A stretch of 64,000 bases of DNA from Acinetobacter zhairuonensis. Lineage in GTDB: Bacteria; Pseudomonadota; Gammaproteobacteria; Pseudomonadales; Moraxellaceae. Shown here one piece after another: positions 53,964-63,572 of the stretch (positions within the stretch are counted from its first letter, which is position 1; each line of letters opens with the position of its first letter). The stretch is from NCBI RefSeq assembly GCF_022601715.1, contig NZ_JAKVIM010000002.1, forward strand, positions 124,001 through 188,000, given 5' to 3'. Position numbers and translations under genes: made by a program. The notes under the pieces are model-generated. The model had not been told where the DNA came from and ran no database searches. It was given only the letters and a program-made list of their open reading frames with translations.

Positions 53964-56900
53964 TTAACTGATACTAAGACGTTCCCACAATTTTTGTAAT
54001 CGTGTCGCAGAAATAGGCATCTTGGTTTTCATCGGTTGAGAAAACAGCGAAATACGCAACTCTTCGATCATAAAGTACAATTCTTTCAAACGAACGTCAT
54101 TTTTATATTTAAATAATTTATCCATCCACGGATCAATTTGTCCAATGGCAGCAATATCTCGTTGGAGATTATTGGGCAAGCGGTCCAAACGCAATAGCAA
54201 AGCTGCTAAATATCGTGAATACTCAGTCCACACATCGACGGGTTTGCCATAGACAAAATCCGCCAATTGCATTAGGTCTAATTGGTCTTCAATATCGTCT
54301 ATGCTGCGTCCAAATATATCGCCATCTAACATCAATAGTTTCTGACGAATGCCTTGCCACTGAATAAAAATATCACTCATCATTTTTAACGCCTGTTGTC
54401 CGTGCGTTAAAAAGTTTTGTTTGACCTTCTGCAATAACTGCTGGAATTCAGTCTGGTTGATAGGCAGTTCTGTAATTGCCAATTGTAGCGTGGCGTAAAC
54501 CAGCATCTGTTCCAGTTGAGCCTTGTCACCTAAAGGAGAATATGCCAGTGCCATCGGCTTGGGAATCTGCTTTTTCAATTGACGAACCAAATCGCCCAAT
54601 TGCAAATGAACTAAACGGATCACCCCTTCGCGATGTTGCTTAATCGCTTCATCTTGGTCATTAAAGGTTTGAACCACAATGCCCGAATCATCTTTCTGCT
54701 CTAACTTGGCAAAAACTTTCACAGGCACCAATGCTTGATACTGCTTCACCACCACGCCCGTCACTTTATGCGAAGCTTCAAACACAAAATCCTCAGGGAA
54801 GGTTTGGAACTGCCCTTTGGCTTGTTTGACTGGACTATGGGTTTCGGTACGGCAACGTGCTTTCAAGTCAGCTAAATTGCGCCCTTTTTCAATTACACGT
54901 CCCTTCTCATCAATCACTTTGATAAACGGCAACAAATATTGATCAATTTTCTCAAATGAAAAATCTTTTTCAGTAATCTGCTCGCCGCGTAATTGGAATG
55001 CCAAGTAATTAAATAAGTGCTCACGCAAATGTACAGCATCCACGCGCTGCATCAGCTTTTTCGCAGTATCAGGAATCGGCACCAAATTACGGCGCTTATC
55101 TTTCGGCAAAGCTTTTAATAAAGCTTCAATCAAGTTCTGACGCCAGCCTGGAATTCCCCAAGACCAAATGTTTTCATCCACTTGAGGTAAAGCCTGTACT
55201 GGAATATTGACGGTCGCACCATCTTCATCATGGCTTGGATCAAAACGATAACTTGTAGCTAAACGCAGTTCACCATTATGTAAATGATCAGGGAACTGCT
55301 GAGTTGTCGGGCGATCATTCAACCACAATGCATCATCTTCTACATACAAGAAACGTGGTTGTTTCGGCTCAACCGTCGCACGCCAGTCTTCAAAACTACG
55401 ACGACTGGCAATTTCAGTTGGGACTTTCGCTGCATAGAATTGATAAATGGTTTCTTCATCCACCACCAAATCACGACGACGTAATTTATCCTCAACTCGT
55501 TCAACTTCTTCCAGTTTGAGTAAGTTATGCTTTAAAAAAGGCGGCATAGTACCCAAATTGCCTGTAGTTAAAGCATCTCTCAAGAAAATTTCATGTGCCG
55601 CAGGTTGATCGACTTTTTCATAGTTGATCATACGCTTCGGTTCAATAATCAGACCAAACAGTGAAATCTGCGCATAGGCATTCACGATACCTGCTTTTTT
55701 CGACCAGTGCGGTTCGAAATAATGGTATTTCAGCAAATCTCGCGCAGCTAAGAGAATCCATTCCGGTTCAATTTTAGCCAGTGTGCGCAAATAGACCTGT
55801 GAGGTTTCCACCATTTCAAATGCCATAATCCACGAGGTATTGGTCTTATGTAAGGTCGATGCTGGAAACACACGTGCCTTCTGCTGGCGCACAGCCATAA
55901 ACACATTACGCTCATCGGTTTTATTGGCAATAAACGACAACAGACCTGTTAAAAGTGCACGGTGCAAATTTTCATAGCTGGCTTTTTTATCATTAAAGGA
56001 AAGATGCAAACCTTTGGCTAGATCTAGCAATTGCTCATGCGTTTTTTTCCATTCACGTAAACGCAGCCAACTCAAGAAATGCTGGCGCGCAAAGCTACGG
56101 CGTTTATTTTCGCTCATTGACTCGACAGGATCGTGAATCGCTTCCCACAACTTTAAATAAAATAAAAAGTCAGAATCTGCTTCACGGAACAAAGCATGCT
56201 TCTGATCCGCCTGCATTTGCTTATCCGCAGGACGTTCACGCGGATCTTGTACGGCTAATGCCGCGACAATAATCAGTACTTCGTTTAACACACCAAAATG
56301 CGCGCCACCCAAAATCATACGGGCTAAACGCGGGTCGATCGGCATTTTTGCCATCATCTGACCTACTTTAGTGAGTCCATTACTAGGATTGGCTTTATTA
56401 CCGCGCGCAGGCTCTAGAGGTTTTTCGACTTGGGTTTCAGTTAAAGAGGTCGGACTCTTTTCAGTCATTGCACCCAATTCAACCAATAACTTACGACCAT
56501 CATTCACCAAGCGATGATCTGGCGGCTCAATAAAATCAAAAGCTTCAAGTGTACCTAAATTTAAGCTTTGCATTTGCAAAATGACCGAAGCCAAGTTGGT
56601 GCGCTTAATTTCAGGTTCGGTAAATTCAGGACGACTTTGAAAATCTTCTTCACTATATAGACGAATACACACCCCAGGTGCGATACGACCACAGCGCCCT
56701 TTACGCTGATTGGCTGCTGCCTGTGAAATCGCTTCAATCGGTAACCGCTGCACGCGAGAACGGTAGTTATAACGTGAAATACGAGCAAAACCGCTGTCAA
56801 TCACATAACGAATGTTCGGGACGGTCAAAGCAGTTTCAGCGACGTTGGTTGCAATAATGATGCGTCGTCCACCACCGCTAGAATTAAAAATCTTTTGCTG

Positions 56901-57890
56901 ATCTGCCAAAGCCAAGCGTGCATAGAGTGGTAAAATCTCGGTATGCTTTGGACCATACTTCTGCAAGGTTTCTTGTAATTCTCGAATTTCCTGCTCAGTA
57001 CTGGCAAAAATGAGAATATCCGCATGTTCAGGATGCCCCTTTTCTTGCGCATCCTGAAAACATTCTTCTACCGCTTGCACCACCGCACGCGGTAAGTTTT
57101 CTTCAAAATCGTCAAATTCATCGTCATCACTACCGCCAATGCTCAATTCTGAAATTGGGCGATAACGTACTTCTACAGGGAAGCTCCGTCCTTCCACTTC
57201 AAAAATTGGCGCATCATTAAAATACTGACTGAAGCGATTAACATCTAAGGTTGCCGAGGTCACGATGACTTTTAAATCTGGGCGCTTAGGTAGCAACTGC
57301 TTTAAATAGCCCATGATAAAGTCAATATTCAACGAGCGTTCATGTGCTTCATCAATAATGATCGTATCGTACTTACTTAAAAAACGGTCATTCGATAACT
57401 CAGCCAGCAAAATACCATCGGTCATTAAGCGGACAATTGAATCCTGAGAACCTTGCTCATTAAAGCGGACTTTAAAACCAATCGACTCACCCAGCTTTTC
57501 CCCGACTTCTTCGGCAATACGCTGTGACACACTACGTGCTGCTAAACGTCGTGGCTGTGTATGACCAATCATGCCCGTTAAACCACGTCCCGCCAGCATG
57601 GCAATTTGCGGTAGCTGTGTGGTTTTACCCGAACCCGTTTCACCCGCCACAATAATCACTTGATGCTGTTGAATCGCAGCCATCAATTTTTCAGCTGACT
57701 GAGTGACAGGCAAGTCTTGATTCAATTTAATTTGTGGTAGGCGTGCAAACCGTTCTTGAACTTTACGATTAGACTGCTCGAACAGTTCTTGATATTGCTT
57801 TGGATCACCATCTTTACTGCGGCGTAGTCGATTTAAACGATGACGGTCGCGGGCCATAACCCATTGATCGATATTTAAATGACTTTGCAC
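53964..57890 (-). CDS. hrpA: ATP-dependent RNA helicase HrpA
   Basis: A 1308-residue DEAH-box helicase, close in length to E. coli HrpA (1300), which rescues stalled or collided ribosomes. Motif I GETGSGKTTQLPQ is near residue 80. DEAH in IIIDEAHERSLNIDF, SATLD, IIIATNVAETALTVP and the motif VI region QRKGRCGRIAPG follow. The helicase-associated and OB-like domains and the long DUF3418 C-terminal region come after. The start is GTG at 57890; an internal ATG at 57857 would cut the conserved N-terminal helix. It is 30 bp downstream of the KAS III start region on the same strand, so they may be co-transcribed. Confidence 0.95.
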   Translation of the reverse strand: MQSHLNIDQWVMARDRHRLNRLRRSKDGDPKQYQELFEQSNRKVQERFARLPQIKLNQDLPVTQSAEKLMAAIQQHQVIIVAGETGSGKTTQLPQIAMLAGRGLTGMIGHTQPRRLAARSVSQRIAEEVGEKLGESIGFKVRFNEQGSQDSIVRLMTDGILLAELSNDRFLSKYDTIIIDEAHERSLNIDFIMGYLKQLLPKRPDLKVIVTSATLDVNRFSQYFNDAPIFEVEGRSFPVEVRYRPISELSIGGSDDDEFDDFEENLPRAVVQAVEECFQDAQEKGHPEHADILIFASTEQEIRELQETLQKYGPKHTEILPLYARLALADQQKIFNSSGGGRRIIIATNVAETALTVPNIRYVIDSGFARISRYNYRSRVQRLPIEAISQAAANQRKGRCGRIAPGVCIRLYSEEDFQSRPEFTEPEIKRTNLASVILQMQSLNLGTLEAFDFIEPPDHRLVNDGRKLLVELGAMTEKSPTSLTETQVEKPLEPARGNKANPSNGLTKVGQMMAKMPIDPRLARMILGGAHFGVLNEVLIIVAALAVQDPRERPADKQMQADQKHALFREADSDFLFYLKLWEAIHDPVESMSENKRRSFARQHFLSWLRLREWKKTHEQLLDLAKGLHLSFNDKKASYENLHRALLTGLLSFIANKTDERNVFMAVRQQKARVFPASTLHKTNTSWIMAFEMVETSQVYLRTLAKIEPEWILLAARDLLKYHYFEPHWSKKAGIVNAYAQISLFGLIIEPKRMINYEKVDQPAAHEIFLRDALTTGNLGTMPPFLKHNLLKLEEVERVEDKLRRRDLVVDEETIYQFYAAKVPTEIASRRSFEDWRATVEPKQPRFLYVEDDALWLNDRPTTQQFPDHLHNGELRLATSYRFDPSHDEDGATVNIPVQALPQVDENIWSWGIPGWRQNLIEALLKALPKDKRRNLVPIPDTAKKLMQRVDAVHLREHLFNYLAFQLRGEQITEKDFSFEKIDQYLLPFIKVIDEKGRVIEKGRNLADLKARCRTETHSPVKQAKGQFQTFPEDFVFEASHKVTGVVVKQYQALVPVKVFAKLEQKDDSGIVVQTFNDQDEAIKQHREGVIRLVHLQLGDLVRQLKKQIPKPMALAYSPLGDKAQLEQMLVYATLQLAITELPINQTEFQQLLQKVKQNFLTHGQQALKMMSDIFIQWQGIRQKLLMLDGDIFGRSIDDIEDQLDLMQLADFVYGKPVDVWTEYSRYLAALLLRLDRLPNNLQRDIAAIGQIDPWMDKLFKYKNDVRLKELYFMIEELRISLFSQPMKTKMPISATRLQKLWERLSIS

Positions 57891-58394
57891 AGATGATTAA
57901 TCCCGAGAAAATTTTGAATCCTGCATTTTACGCCTTAAGCGAGCATAGAGAAAGCCTCTCGCCCACGATACTGAAATACGGCATAAAATGTGCTTATTTT
58001 TCATGCCGATTGATACAAAAAATGCTTAAAGCAAACAGTTGGATCAAGAAAGTGAGCTCTCGGTGACTTCCAGCCATTACCTTCCATATGTGAAAAAAGT
58101 AAGCAACTGCAACATACTAAAATATCTTTTTTCAATTACACCCTTGAAATTCGAGGTTAATGACTGCATGTTGAATAACGATTCAAATACGACAATTTGA
58201 TTGTGACGTATTGTCATTTTTTCATCATCAAATTCAATTGTAATCGATGATGATGCTATTGAATGAAATGGCATTGAAGTTACATTATTCGGTTTTTCCG
58301 ATGCTTGTAATGTAAAAATACTGTTTCAGCAATAATTAAAATTTCGATATTCTACTTCCAAATTTAAAAACTAACCTCAATCATGGAGACAATG
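57891..58394. other. Spacer between hrpA and ahpC
   Basis: About 500 bp. No credible gene: the one 65-codon minus-strand frame lacks a ribosome site. It must carry the ahpC promoter, where OxyR control is expected from the family, but I could not recognise the four-part OxyR site. CATCATC...GATGATG near 58220-58255 forms a loose dyad of unknown meaning. Confidence 0.4.
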
Positions 58395-58958
58395 ATGAGC
58401 TTAATTAATACTGAAGTTAAACCATTTAAAGCACAAGCTTACCTTAACGGCAAGTTCATTGAAGTTACAGAAGCTGACCTTAAAGGCAAATGGTCTGTAG
58501 TTTTCTTCTACCCAGCAGACTTCACTTTCGTATGCCCAACTGAGCTTGGTGACCTTGCTGACAACTACGCTGAATTCAAAAAATTAGGCGTTGAAATCTA
58601 TGCAGTTTCTACTGACACTCACTTCACGCACAAAGCTTGGCACGATTCTTCTGCTGAAATTAAGAAAATTGAATACCCAATGGTTGGCGACCCTACTTGG
58701 ACGCTTGCTAAAAACTTCGAAGTATTAATCGAAGCTGCTGGTCTTGCTGACCGTGGTACTTTCGTTATCGATCCTGAAGGCAAAATCCAAATCGTTGAAA
58801 TTAACGCTGGTGGTATTGGTCGTGACGCTCAAGAACTTCTTCGCAAAGTTAAAGCTGCTCAATACGTACACGCTCACCCAGGTGAAGTTTGCCCAGCTAA
58901 ATGGAAAGAAGGCGACGCAACTTTAGCTCCGTCTATCGACCTAGTGGGTAAAATCTAA
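58395..58958 (+). CDS. ahpC: Alkyl hydroperoxide reductase subunit C (peroxiredoxin)
   Basis: A 187-residue typical two-Cys peroxiredoxin that reduces H2O2 and organic peroxides in the cytosol. The peroxidatic Cys is in [16 protein letters not shown] and the resolving Cys in [10 protein letters not shown]; the GGIG-type loop and C-terminal tail are intact. The frame opens at 58383, but GGAG six bases before the ATG at 58395 and the E. coli start MSLINT decide the start. Codons are strongly biased to preferred ones (high expression). Its reductase gene ahpF lies elsewhere. Confidence 0.97.
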   Translation: MSLINTEVKPFKAQAYLNGKFIEVTEADLKGKWSVVFFYPADFTFVCPTELGDLADNYAEFKKLGVEIYAVSTDTHFTHKAWHDSSAEIKKIEYPMVGDPTWTLAKNFEVLIEAAGLADRGTFVIDPEGKIQIVEINAGGIGRDAQELLRKVKAAQYVHAHPGEVCPAKWKEGDATLAPSIDLVGKI

Positions 58959-58979
58959 TTTTTGAATTAGATTGCATCG

Positions 58980-59010
58980 AAAAAACCACGCGATATGCGT
59001 GGTTTTTTTA
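58980..59010 (+). terminator. Intrinsic terminator of ahpC
   Basis: AAAAACCACGC/GCGTGGTTTTT stem with a short loop and a long T run, 20 nt after the stop. Confidence 0.93.
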
Positions 59011-59155
59011 TAACTTAATTTCGAGTGATTTTAGCAAGAATGTATTTGAAGTCCCTGTAATTTCTGCTATACATCTAAATAAGCCTTCTATTTTATTCAG
59101 TTTGGATATTAAAGTTAGGTCATTGAGTTTTTTATACAAATTCAAGGAGGTATGT

Positions 59156-59362
59156 ATGGGGATAATGCTTGCCGTGACTTCTTGGAAATACAATGCGACT
59201 TCAAGATACTTAAAAATTTTTTATAACAATGGTTCTGGAGAACTCTACCACCCTGTGCCCAAATTTGTTTATGCCAACATGTTACGATGTAGTGATAAAG
59301 CCGCCTTTGTCCACAAATACCTAGAATACGACTTGCACTTCACCCGTATCACCATCCAATAA
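59156..59362 (+). CDS. KTSC domain protein
   Basis: A 68-residue protein covering little more than a KTSC domain: SWKYNATSRYLKIFYNNGSG, YHPVPKFVYANMLRCSDKAA and FVHKYLEYDLHFTRI. The usual Ser of the KTSC S-x-G step is changed here. The domain occurs in small proteins of unknown function often found with lysyl-tRNA synthetase-type or nucleic-acid proteins. AAGGAGG five bases before the ATG at 59156 fixes the start against the longer frame from 59102. Monocistronic. Confidence 0.8.
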   Translation: MGIMLAVTSWKYNATSRYLKIFYNNGSGELYHPVPKFVYANMLRCSDKAAFVHKYLEYDLHFTRITIQ

Positions 59363-59372
59363 ATAACAATAA

Positions 59373-59397
59373 AAAATCAGGGCAAGCCCTGATTTTT
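59373..59397 (+). terminator. Terminator of the KTSC gene
   Basis: AAAATCAGGG/CCCTGATTTT stem with a CAAG loop, in A- and T-rich flanks. Confidence 0.88.
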
Positions 59398-59421
59398 CAT
59401 ATCAATCCATTCACTTGCTAC

Positions 59422-60024
59422 TTAACTATTATAATCCTTGGCAGTAATCACCAATAAACCAGCACCTAAAGACAAGGTCGATAGCAAATAATTGCCTTCT
59501 TCTTTCACCAAATTCGTGAATGCTTTCACTTCTTCCTCATGGGAAATTACATTATCTACAATCAAAACGCTACCTTGCTTTACCAACAAGCGTTTTAAGT
59601 ATGGCCAATAATCCACATAGGCATCGCGTTCCGCATCAAGCAAAATTAAATCAAATTGCGCACTAGATTCTACCAAATAGTCTTTGGCATCGCCTACCCA
59701 AAATTGAATCAGCTGATCCAGCCCAAATTCCTGTGCATATTGCTGCGCCTGCGCACTACGAGCAGCTTCAATTTCTAAAGTGGTGAGTTGCCCTTGTGTG
59801 ACTTGTAAAGCATCTGCCAGCCATAAGGTGGAATAACCTGTCGAGGTACCAACTTCCAGAACATGTTTCGAATTTTGAATCCGAATCTGCATTGCTAAAA
59901 ATTGCGCAGAATCAGGTTCGATATTGCGGTAACGCTGTAGTCGATCTTTCTGAGTAACATCATGTTCTTTAAAAGATACGTAGAGATCATTTATTCTTGC
60001 TTTAAATTGCTGACTCAAGCTCAT
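59422..60024 (-). CDS. SAM-dependent O-methyltransferase (COMT-like)
   Basis: A 200-residue class I methyltransferase of the catechol O-methyltransferase type. It carries the SAM motif HVLEVGTSTGYSTLWLADAL, the acidic LTTLEIE, the metal-site FDLILLDAERDAYVDYW and VLIVDNVISHEEEV. The acceptor substrate is unknown. AGGA eight bases upstream supports the ATG. It is the downstream member of a possible pair with the DUF1653 gene 64 bp upstream. Confidence 0.88.
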   Translation of the reverse strand: MSLSQQFKARINDLYVSFKEHDVTQKDRLQRYRNIEPDSAQFLAMQIRIQNSKHVLEVGTSTGYSTLWLADALQVTQGQLTTLEIEAARSAQAQQYAQEFGLDQLIQFWVGDAKDYLVESSAQFDLILLDAERDAYVDYWPYLKRLLVKQGSVLIVDNVISHEEEVKAFTNLVKEEGNYLLSTLSLGAGLLVITAKDYNS

Positions 60025-60088
60025 CGAGACTTTCCTGTGCTTAAATTTGATTTACGTTAAATTTCATTTTTTATTCTTTGGCTTTTAT

Positions 60089-60310
60089 TCATATAGCCGT
60101 TTTTTGAATCAATTTAAAGCGAGGAAGCACTTTTCCATCATCCAAAGTCACGTGCTCGGTAAACATGCTGAGTGGTCGCACCCATAATGAGTAATCACCA
60201 TATAGACATTGATAAACCACCAACTGTTCTTCGGTTTCACTATGTGTTGCCACAGAAAATACCTGATACAACTGACCTTTATAATGCTGATAAATACCAC
60301 GTTCTAACAT
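60089..60310 (-). CDS. DUF1653 family protein
   Basis: A 73-residue DUF1653 protein: GIYQHYKGQLYQVFSVATHS, QLVVYQCLYGDYSLWVRPLS and MFTEHVTLDDGKVLPRFKLI fit the family, a small beta-rich domain of unknown function. No signal peptide. The same-strand O-methyltransferase gene lies 64 bp downstream with no terminator between. Confidence 0.88.
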   Translation of the reverse strand: MLERGIYQHYKGQLYQVFSVATHSETEEQLVVYQCLYGDYSLWVRPLSMFTEHVTLDDGKVLPRFKLIQKTAI

Positions 60311-60448
60311 TGTTAAACTCTACCATTATTTGTGATGCTTCATGCTAAATCATTCAATCAAGTTTGGAAATTCAATCTGTTGAAGTTATTGTATTTTCAT
60401 GCTTATCACGTCATAACTTGAGCGTTGAGCAACGCTAGATTTAGGCAC

Positions 60449-60479
60449 ATAAAAAAACCACTTCCGAAGAAGTGGTTTT
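60449..60479 (-). terminator. Intrinsic terminator of the desaturase operon
   Basis: AAAACCACTTC/GAAGTGGTTTT stem with a CGAA-type loop. On the minus strand it ends in seven Ts. Confidence 0.92.
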
Positions 60480-60486
60480 CATTGAA

Positions 60487-61581
60487 TTATTTCTTAAATG
60501 GGAATGCATATTTCACAATACGTTTAATCACGCTGCCGTATTGCTTCACCAAACTGGCATTGTTGTAATTTAAGCCATATTTCTCACACACTGCTTGTAC
60601 TTTTGGCGCCATTTTACGATAGCGACGTGCTGGAATATCTGGGTACAAGTGATGTTCAATTTGATGACTTAAATGTCCAGTCAAAATGTGGAAAGCTTCT
60701 GAACCTGTTAAGTTCGAAGAACCACGAATTTGACGCATATACCAATGACCACGGCTTTCGTTTTGTAATACAGTTTTTGGGAAAACTTCCACATCTTTGG
60801 TAAAGTGGCCGCAGAAAATCACACTGAAGGTCCAGATATTACGGATACCATTCGCTACAAGGTTACCTGTAAACACTGGCAATGCAGCAGGACCTGCAAT
60901 CAATGGGAAAAACACGTAATCTTTAAACAATTGCTTGGTAATTTTACGCTGTGTAGGTTTCCACTCTTCTTTCAACTCTTGCTTGGTTTTACGACCCAAC
61001 CAGACTTTACCTATTTCTAGATTCTGGATCGCAACACCCCATTGGAACAACAAGCAGAATGGAATGCTATACAAAGGCTGTAATAAGAACCCTGGTTTCC
61101 AGCGTTGTTCTGGGAACAAACGTAATAAACCGTAACCGATATCATCATCCATACCTTTAATGTTGGTATAGGTATGATGTTTATAGTTATGGGTTTGACG
61201 CCAGTTGTCCGAAGTACCAACGATATCCCATTCGTAGTTTTTACCACTGAATTTAGGATCATTCATCCAGTCATATTGACCGTGCATGACATTGTGACCC
61301 AATTCCATGTTTTCCATGATTTTAGCAAAGCCCAACAAGCCTGTGCCTAAAATCCATGCTGGTGGGAACCAGCCTGCAAACAAGCAAGCACGACCAGCAA
61401 TTGAAGCATACTGTACAGTTGAATAAACACGACGGATATATTTGGCATCTTTCTCGCCAATATCATCCAAAACTTCTTGTTTAATCGCGTCTAGTTCACG
61501 CGCCAATTCGTCTAACTCAAATTGAGTCAATTCACGATTCTTTGGGTTCTTAAAATATTGTGCTTTTACAGGCATATTCAT
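60487..61581 (-). CDS. desB: Fatty acid (acyl-CoA) desaturase, DesB-like
   Basis: A 364-residue membrane di-iron desaturase that introduces a double bond into acyl chains. The three histidine boxes are HNVMH, HNYKHH and HQIEHH in the expected order and spacing, with hydrophobic pairs of helices between them. The arrangement desaturase, oxidoreductase, divergent TetR matches PA4888 (desB), PA4889 and PA4890 (desT) of P. aeruginosa, where the enzyme acts on acyl-CoAs. It is 14 bp downstream of the reductase gene, which supplies its electrons. Confidence 0.92.
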   Translation of the reverse strand: MNMPVKAQYFKNPKNRELTQFELDELARELDAIKQEVLDDIGEKDAKYIRRVYSTVQYASIAGRACLFAGWFPPAWILGTGLLGFAKIMENMELGHNVMHGQYDWMNDPKFSGKNYEWDIVGTSDNWRQTHNYKHHTYTNIKGMDDDIGYGLLRLFPEQRWKPGFLLQPLYSIPFCLLFQWGVAIQNLEIGKVWLGRKTKQELKEEWKPTQRKITKQLFKDYVFFPLIAGPAALPVFTGNLVANGIRNIWTFSVIFCGHFTKDVEVFPKTVLQNESRGHWYMRQIRGSSNLTGSEAFHILTGHLSHQIEHHLYPDIPARRYRKMAPKVQAVCEKYGLNYNNASLVKQYGSVIKRIVKYAFPFKK

Positions 61582-61595
61582 GATATTGAACTCTC

Positions 61596-62663
61596 TTATA
61601 GATCAATCACAAGATCTGTTTTTGCAGAACTTACACATAGTTTTAATGGATTACTTGGCTCACTATTTTGTTGACCATTCAGTATGTCTTGCGTTGAGCC
61701 CTGTACTTTATTACATACACATTTATGACAAACACCCATACGGCAACCATAAGTCGGTTTCACGTTGGCATGTTCTAGACCCACCAAAATTGATTGTCCG
61801 CGTGGAATCGCAACCACTTTGTTGGATTTGCTTAACGTCACATTCACAAAGCCTGTGTCGTCATTTACCACAGGAGTCATGCTAAATGCTTCACTCTTGA
61901 AAAGTTGCGCTTGAGCAAACAGCTGTTCTGCTTGCTGAACGAAACCTGAAGGACCGCAGGCATACACGACTGACTGATCGATATCGGTCAAGACATCAAC
62001 TTGAGCTTCGTTTAAACGTGGATCCGCTTTTTCTTCTTGGGTATAAAACACTTGATAAGAAAATTGAGGATATTGCTGCGCCCATTGTTCAAAATATGAT
62101 TTAAAGGCGAAATCTGCATAGTGTTTAACCCAGTACATCACATGTACTTTACGGTCACGCAGTTGTTCTGACTTACTTAATGCAGTCAGCAAACTGTACA
62201 TTGGAGTAATACCACTACCTGCAGCCAACAAAATCAACGGTTGATTTTGTTCAGGCAACAACATATCACCATAAGGCTGACCAAATTCAAGCACATCGCC
62301 AACTTGAGCTTGATTGATTAACCAATTGCTGACTTTACCTTGTTCAACTTTTTTCACGCTAAGCAACACATGCTGCGCATCAATCTGAGTCAAACTATAG
62401 GTACGCTCATAACGCGCGCCTTTCACATCCACCATCACAGGGTGATGTTGACCTGCTTGTCCCATTTTGAAATGACGGTTGACTTCAATGGTCAAACTCA
62501 CCATTTCATCTGCCGTAGTGTCTTTTTGAACAATCTTACCGAGTGCCTGATCAACAGACCAAAGTGGATTGACTTTTTGCAACCAGAAATTCAACGAATG
62601 TTGATTAACAACACTGTCGACTAAAAAATTAAGGGGAGAATTCGATTTTTTTAGCATGAACAT
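61596..62663 (-). CDS. Ferredoxin reductase of the desaturase system
   Basis: A 355-residue FAD/NAD(P)H reductase with a C-terminal plant-type [2Fe-2S] domain. It shows the FAD motif RYERTYSLTQ, the NAD-site LLAAGSGITPMYSLLTAL, YACGPSGFVQQAEQLF and the cluster ligands C-x4-C-x2-C in YGCRMGVCHKCVCNK, with the last Cys in LKLCVSSA. It passes electrons to the desaturase. The start is uncertain: GTG 62675, ATG 62663 and ATG 62657 all lack a good ribosome site. First gene of the operon. Confidence 0.9.
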   Translation of the reverse strand: MFMLKKSNSPLNFLVDSVVNQHSLNFWLQKVNPLWSVDQALGKIVQKDTTADEMVSLTIEVNRHFKMGQAGQHHPVMVDVKGARYERTYSLTQIDAQHVLLSVKKVEQGKVSNWLINQAQVGDVLEFGQPYGDMLLPEQNQPLILLAAGSGITPMYSLLTALSKSEQLRDRKVHVMYWVKHYADFAFKSYFEQWAQQYPQFSYQVFYTQEEKADPRLNEAQVDVLTDIDQSVVYACGPSGFVQQAEQLFAQAQLFKSEAFSMTPVVNDDTGFVNVTLSKSNKVVAIPRGQSILVGLEHANVKPTYGCRMGVCHKCVCNKVQGSTQDILNGQQNSEPSNPLKLCVSSAKTDLVIDL

Positions 62664-62694
62664 AATGAGGACCACGCAATTGACTTTTAATTAT

Positions 62695-62708
62695 TATACA
62701 CGTGTATA
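62695..62708. promoter_or_regulatory. Palindrome between the reductase gene and desT
   Basis: TATACACGTGTATA is a perfect 14-bp palindrome in the divergent spacer, 31 bp before the reductase start, in the position expected for a DesT/FabR-type operator. A looser AT dyad follows at 62704-62723. Confidence 0.6.
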
Positions 62709-62801
62709 TATATTTGTATATATATTCGTCCTTTTTTATTCATTTCACTTCATCCACAGTAAAGGCTATAATGCAAAAAAGCATTTAATCTATTGAAAAA
62801 T

Positions 62802-63497
62802 ATGAACCAGCCTTCGATCAAAGCAAAACTCGACACTACAACACATGAGCTAAATCCGGCACATGAACCCGTTGTAGTACGTTCTGTCGGTCGTAAAGCT
62901 ACCATTACGAAAGATGAATTATTCCAAGCAGCACTCAAACTGATTGGACCAGAAAAAAGTATTGCCTCTTTAAGCCTACGTGAAGTTGCACGTGAAGCTG
63001 GCATTGCTCCAAATAGTTTTTATCGACATTTCAAAGACATTGATGAACTCGCGATTGAGTTGATTGACCGCTCAGGGATTGTATTGCGCCAAATTTTGCA
63101 TGAAGCACGCTTAAAAGCAATCAAGCAAAGTGGCATCATTCGTAGTTCGGTGGAAGTATTTATTGAACAGTTAAATACGGATGAAGGTAATTTAAGTCTG
63201 TTGCTACGTGAGGGCTATACAGGCTCTACATCCTATAAACAAGCGGTCGATCGCCAACTAAATTTCTTCCAGCAAGAACTCAAAGATGACCTGATTCGCT
63301 TAGAACGTCTCAATCACAGTAAAATGGCACATCCTGAACTTGCAGCCAAAGCCATCACCCAACTGGTATTTCATATGGGTGCCAAAGTGATTGATTTACC
63401 CAATCATGAGCGCAAGGCTGTCGCTGAACAAACCATGATCATGATTCGTATGATTTTAGAAGGCGCACGCCATTTGGATGAATCGCAAATTCGTTAA
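62802..63497 (+). CDS. desT: TetR-family fatty-acid regulator, DesT/FabR-like
   Basis: A 231-residue repressor with the DesT/FabR signature: an N-terminal arm with VGRKATITKDELFQAALKLI, the helix-turn-helix LREVAREAGIAPNSFYRHFK and an acyl-CoA-sensing domain (FIEQLNTDEGNLSLLLREGY). DesT senses the ratio of saturated to unsaturated acyl-CoA and represses the desaturase operon, which is divergent here with a palindrome in between. The ATG at 62802 is preferred over a TTG three codons upstream. Confidence 0.9.
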   Translation: MNQPSIKAKLDTTTHELNPAHEPVVVRSVGRKATITKDELFQAALKLIGPEKSIASLSLREVAREAGIAPNSFYRHFKDIDELAIELIDRSGIVLRQILHEARLKAIKQSGIIRSSVEVFIEQLNTDEGNLSLLLREGYTGSTSYKQAVDRQLNFFQQELKDDLIRLERLNHSKMAHPELAAKAITQLVFHMGAKVIDLPNHERKAVAEQTMIMIRMILEGARHLDESQIR

Positions 63498-63522
63498 ACT
63501 CAGAAATGCATTCATTCCAATA

Positions 63523-63550
63523 AAAAAAGCACCTAATGGTGCTTTTTTTA
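63523..63550. terminator. Bidirectional terminator between desT and rapA
   Basis: AAAAAAAGCACC/GGTGCTTTTTTT stem with a TAAT loop between convergent genes. Confidence 0.9.
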
Positions 63551-63572
63551 TTTCTAGTTCGAAAGTTAAACC

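Noticed and set aside
58077..58274. 65-codon minus-strand frame in the spacer before ahpC
   Set aside because: No ribosome site, no recognisable domain, and it lies where the ahpC promoter is expected.
62704..62723. AT dyad TATATATATTTGTATATATAT as a second DesT site
   Set aside because: Low-complexity AT repeat; symmetry is expected by chance.
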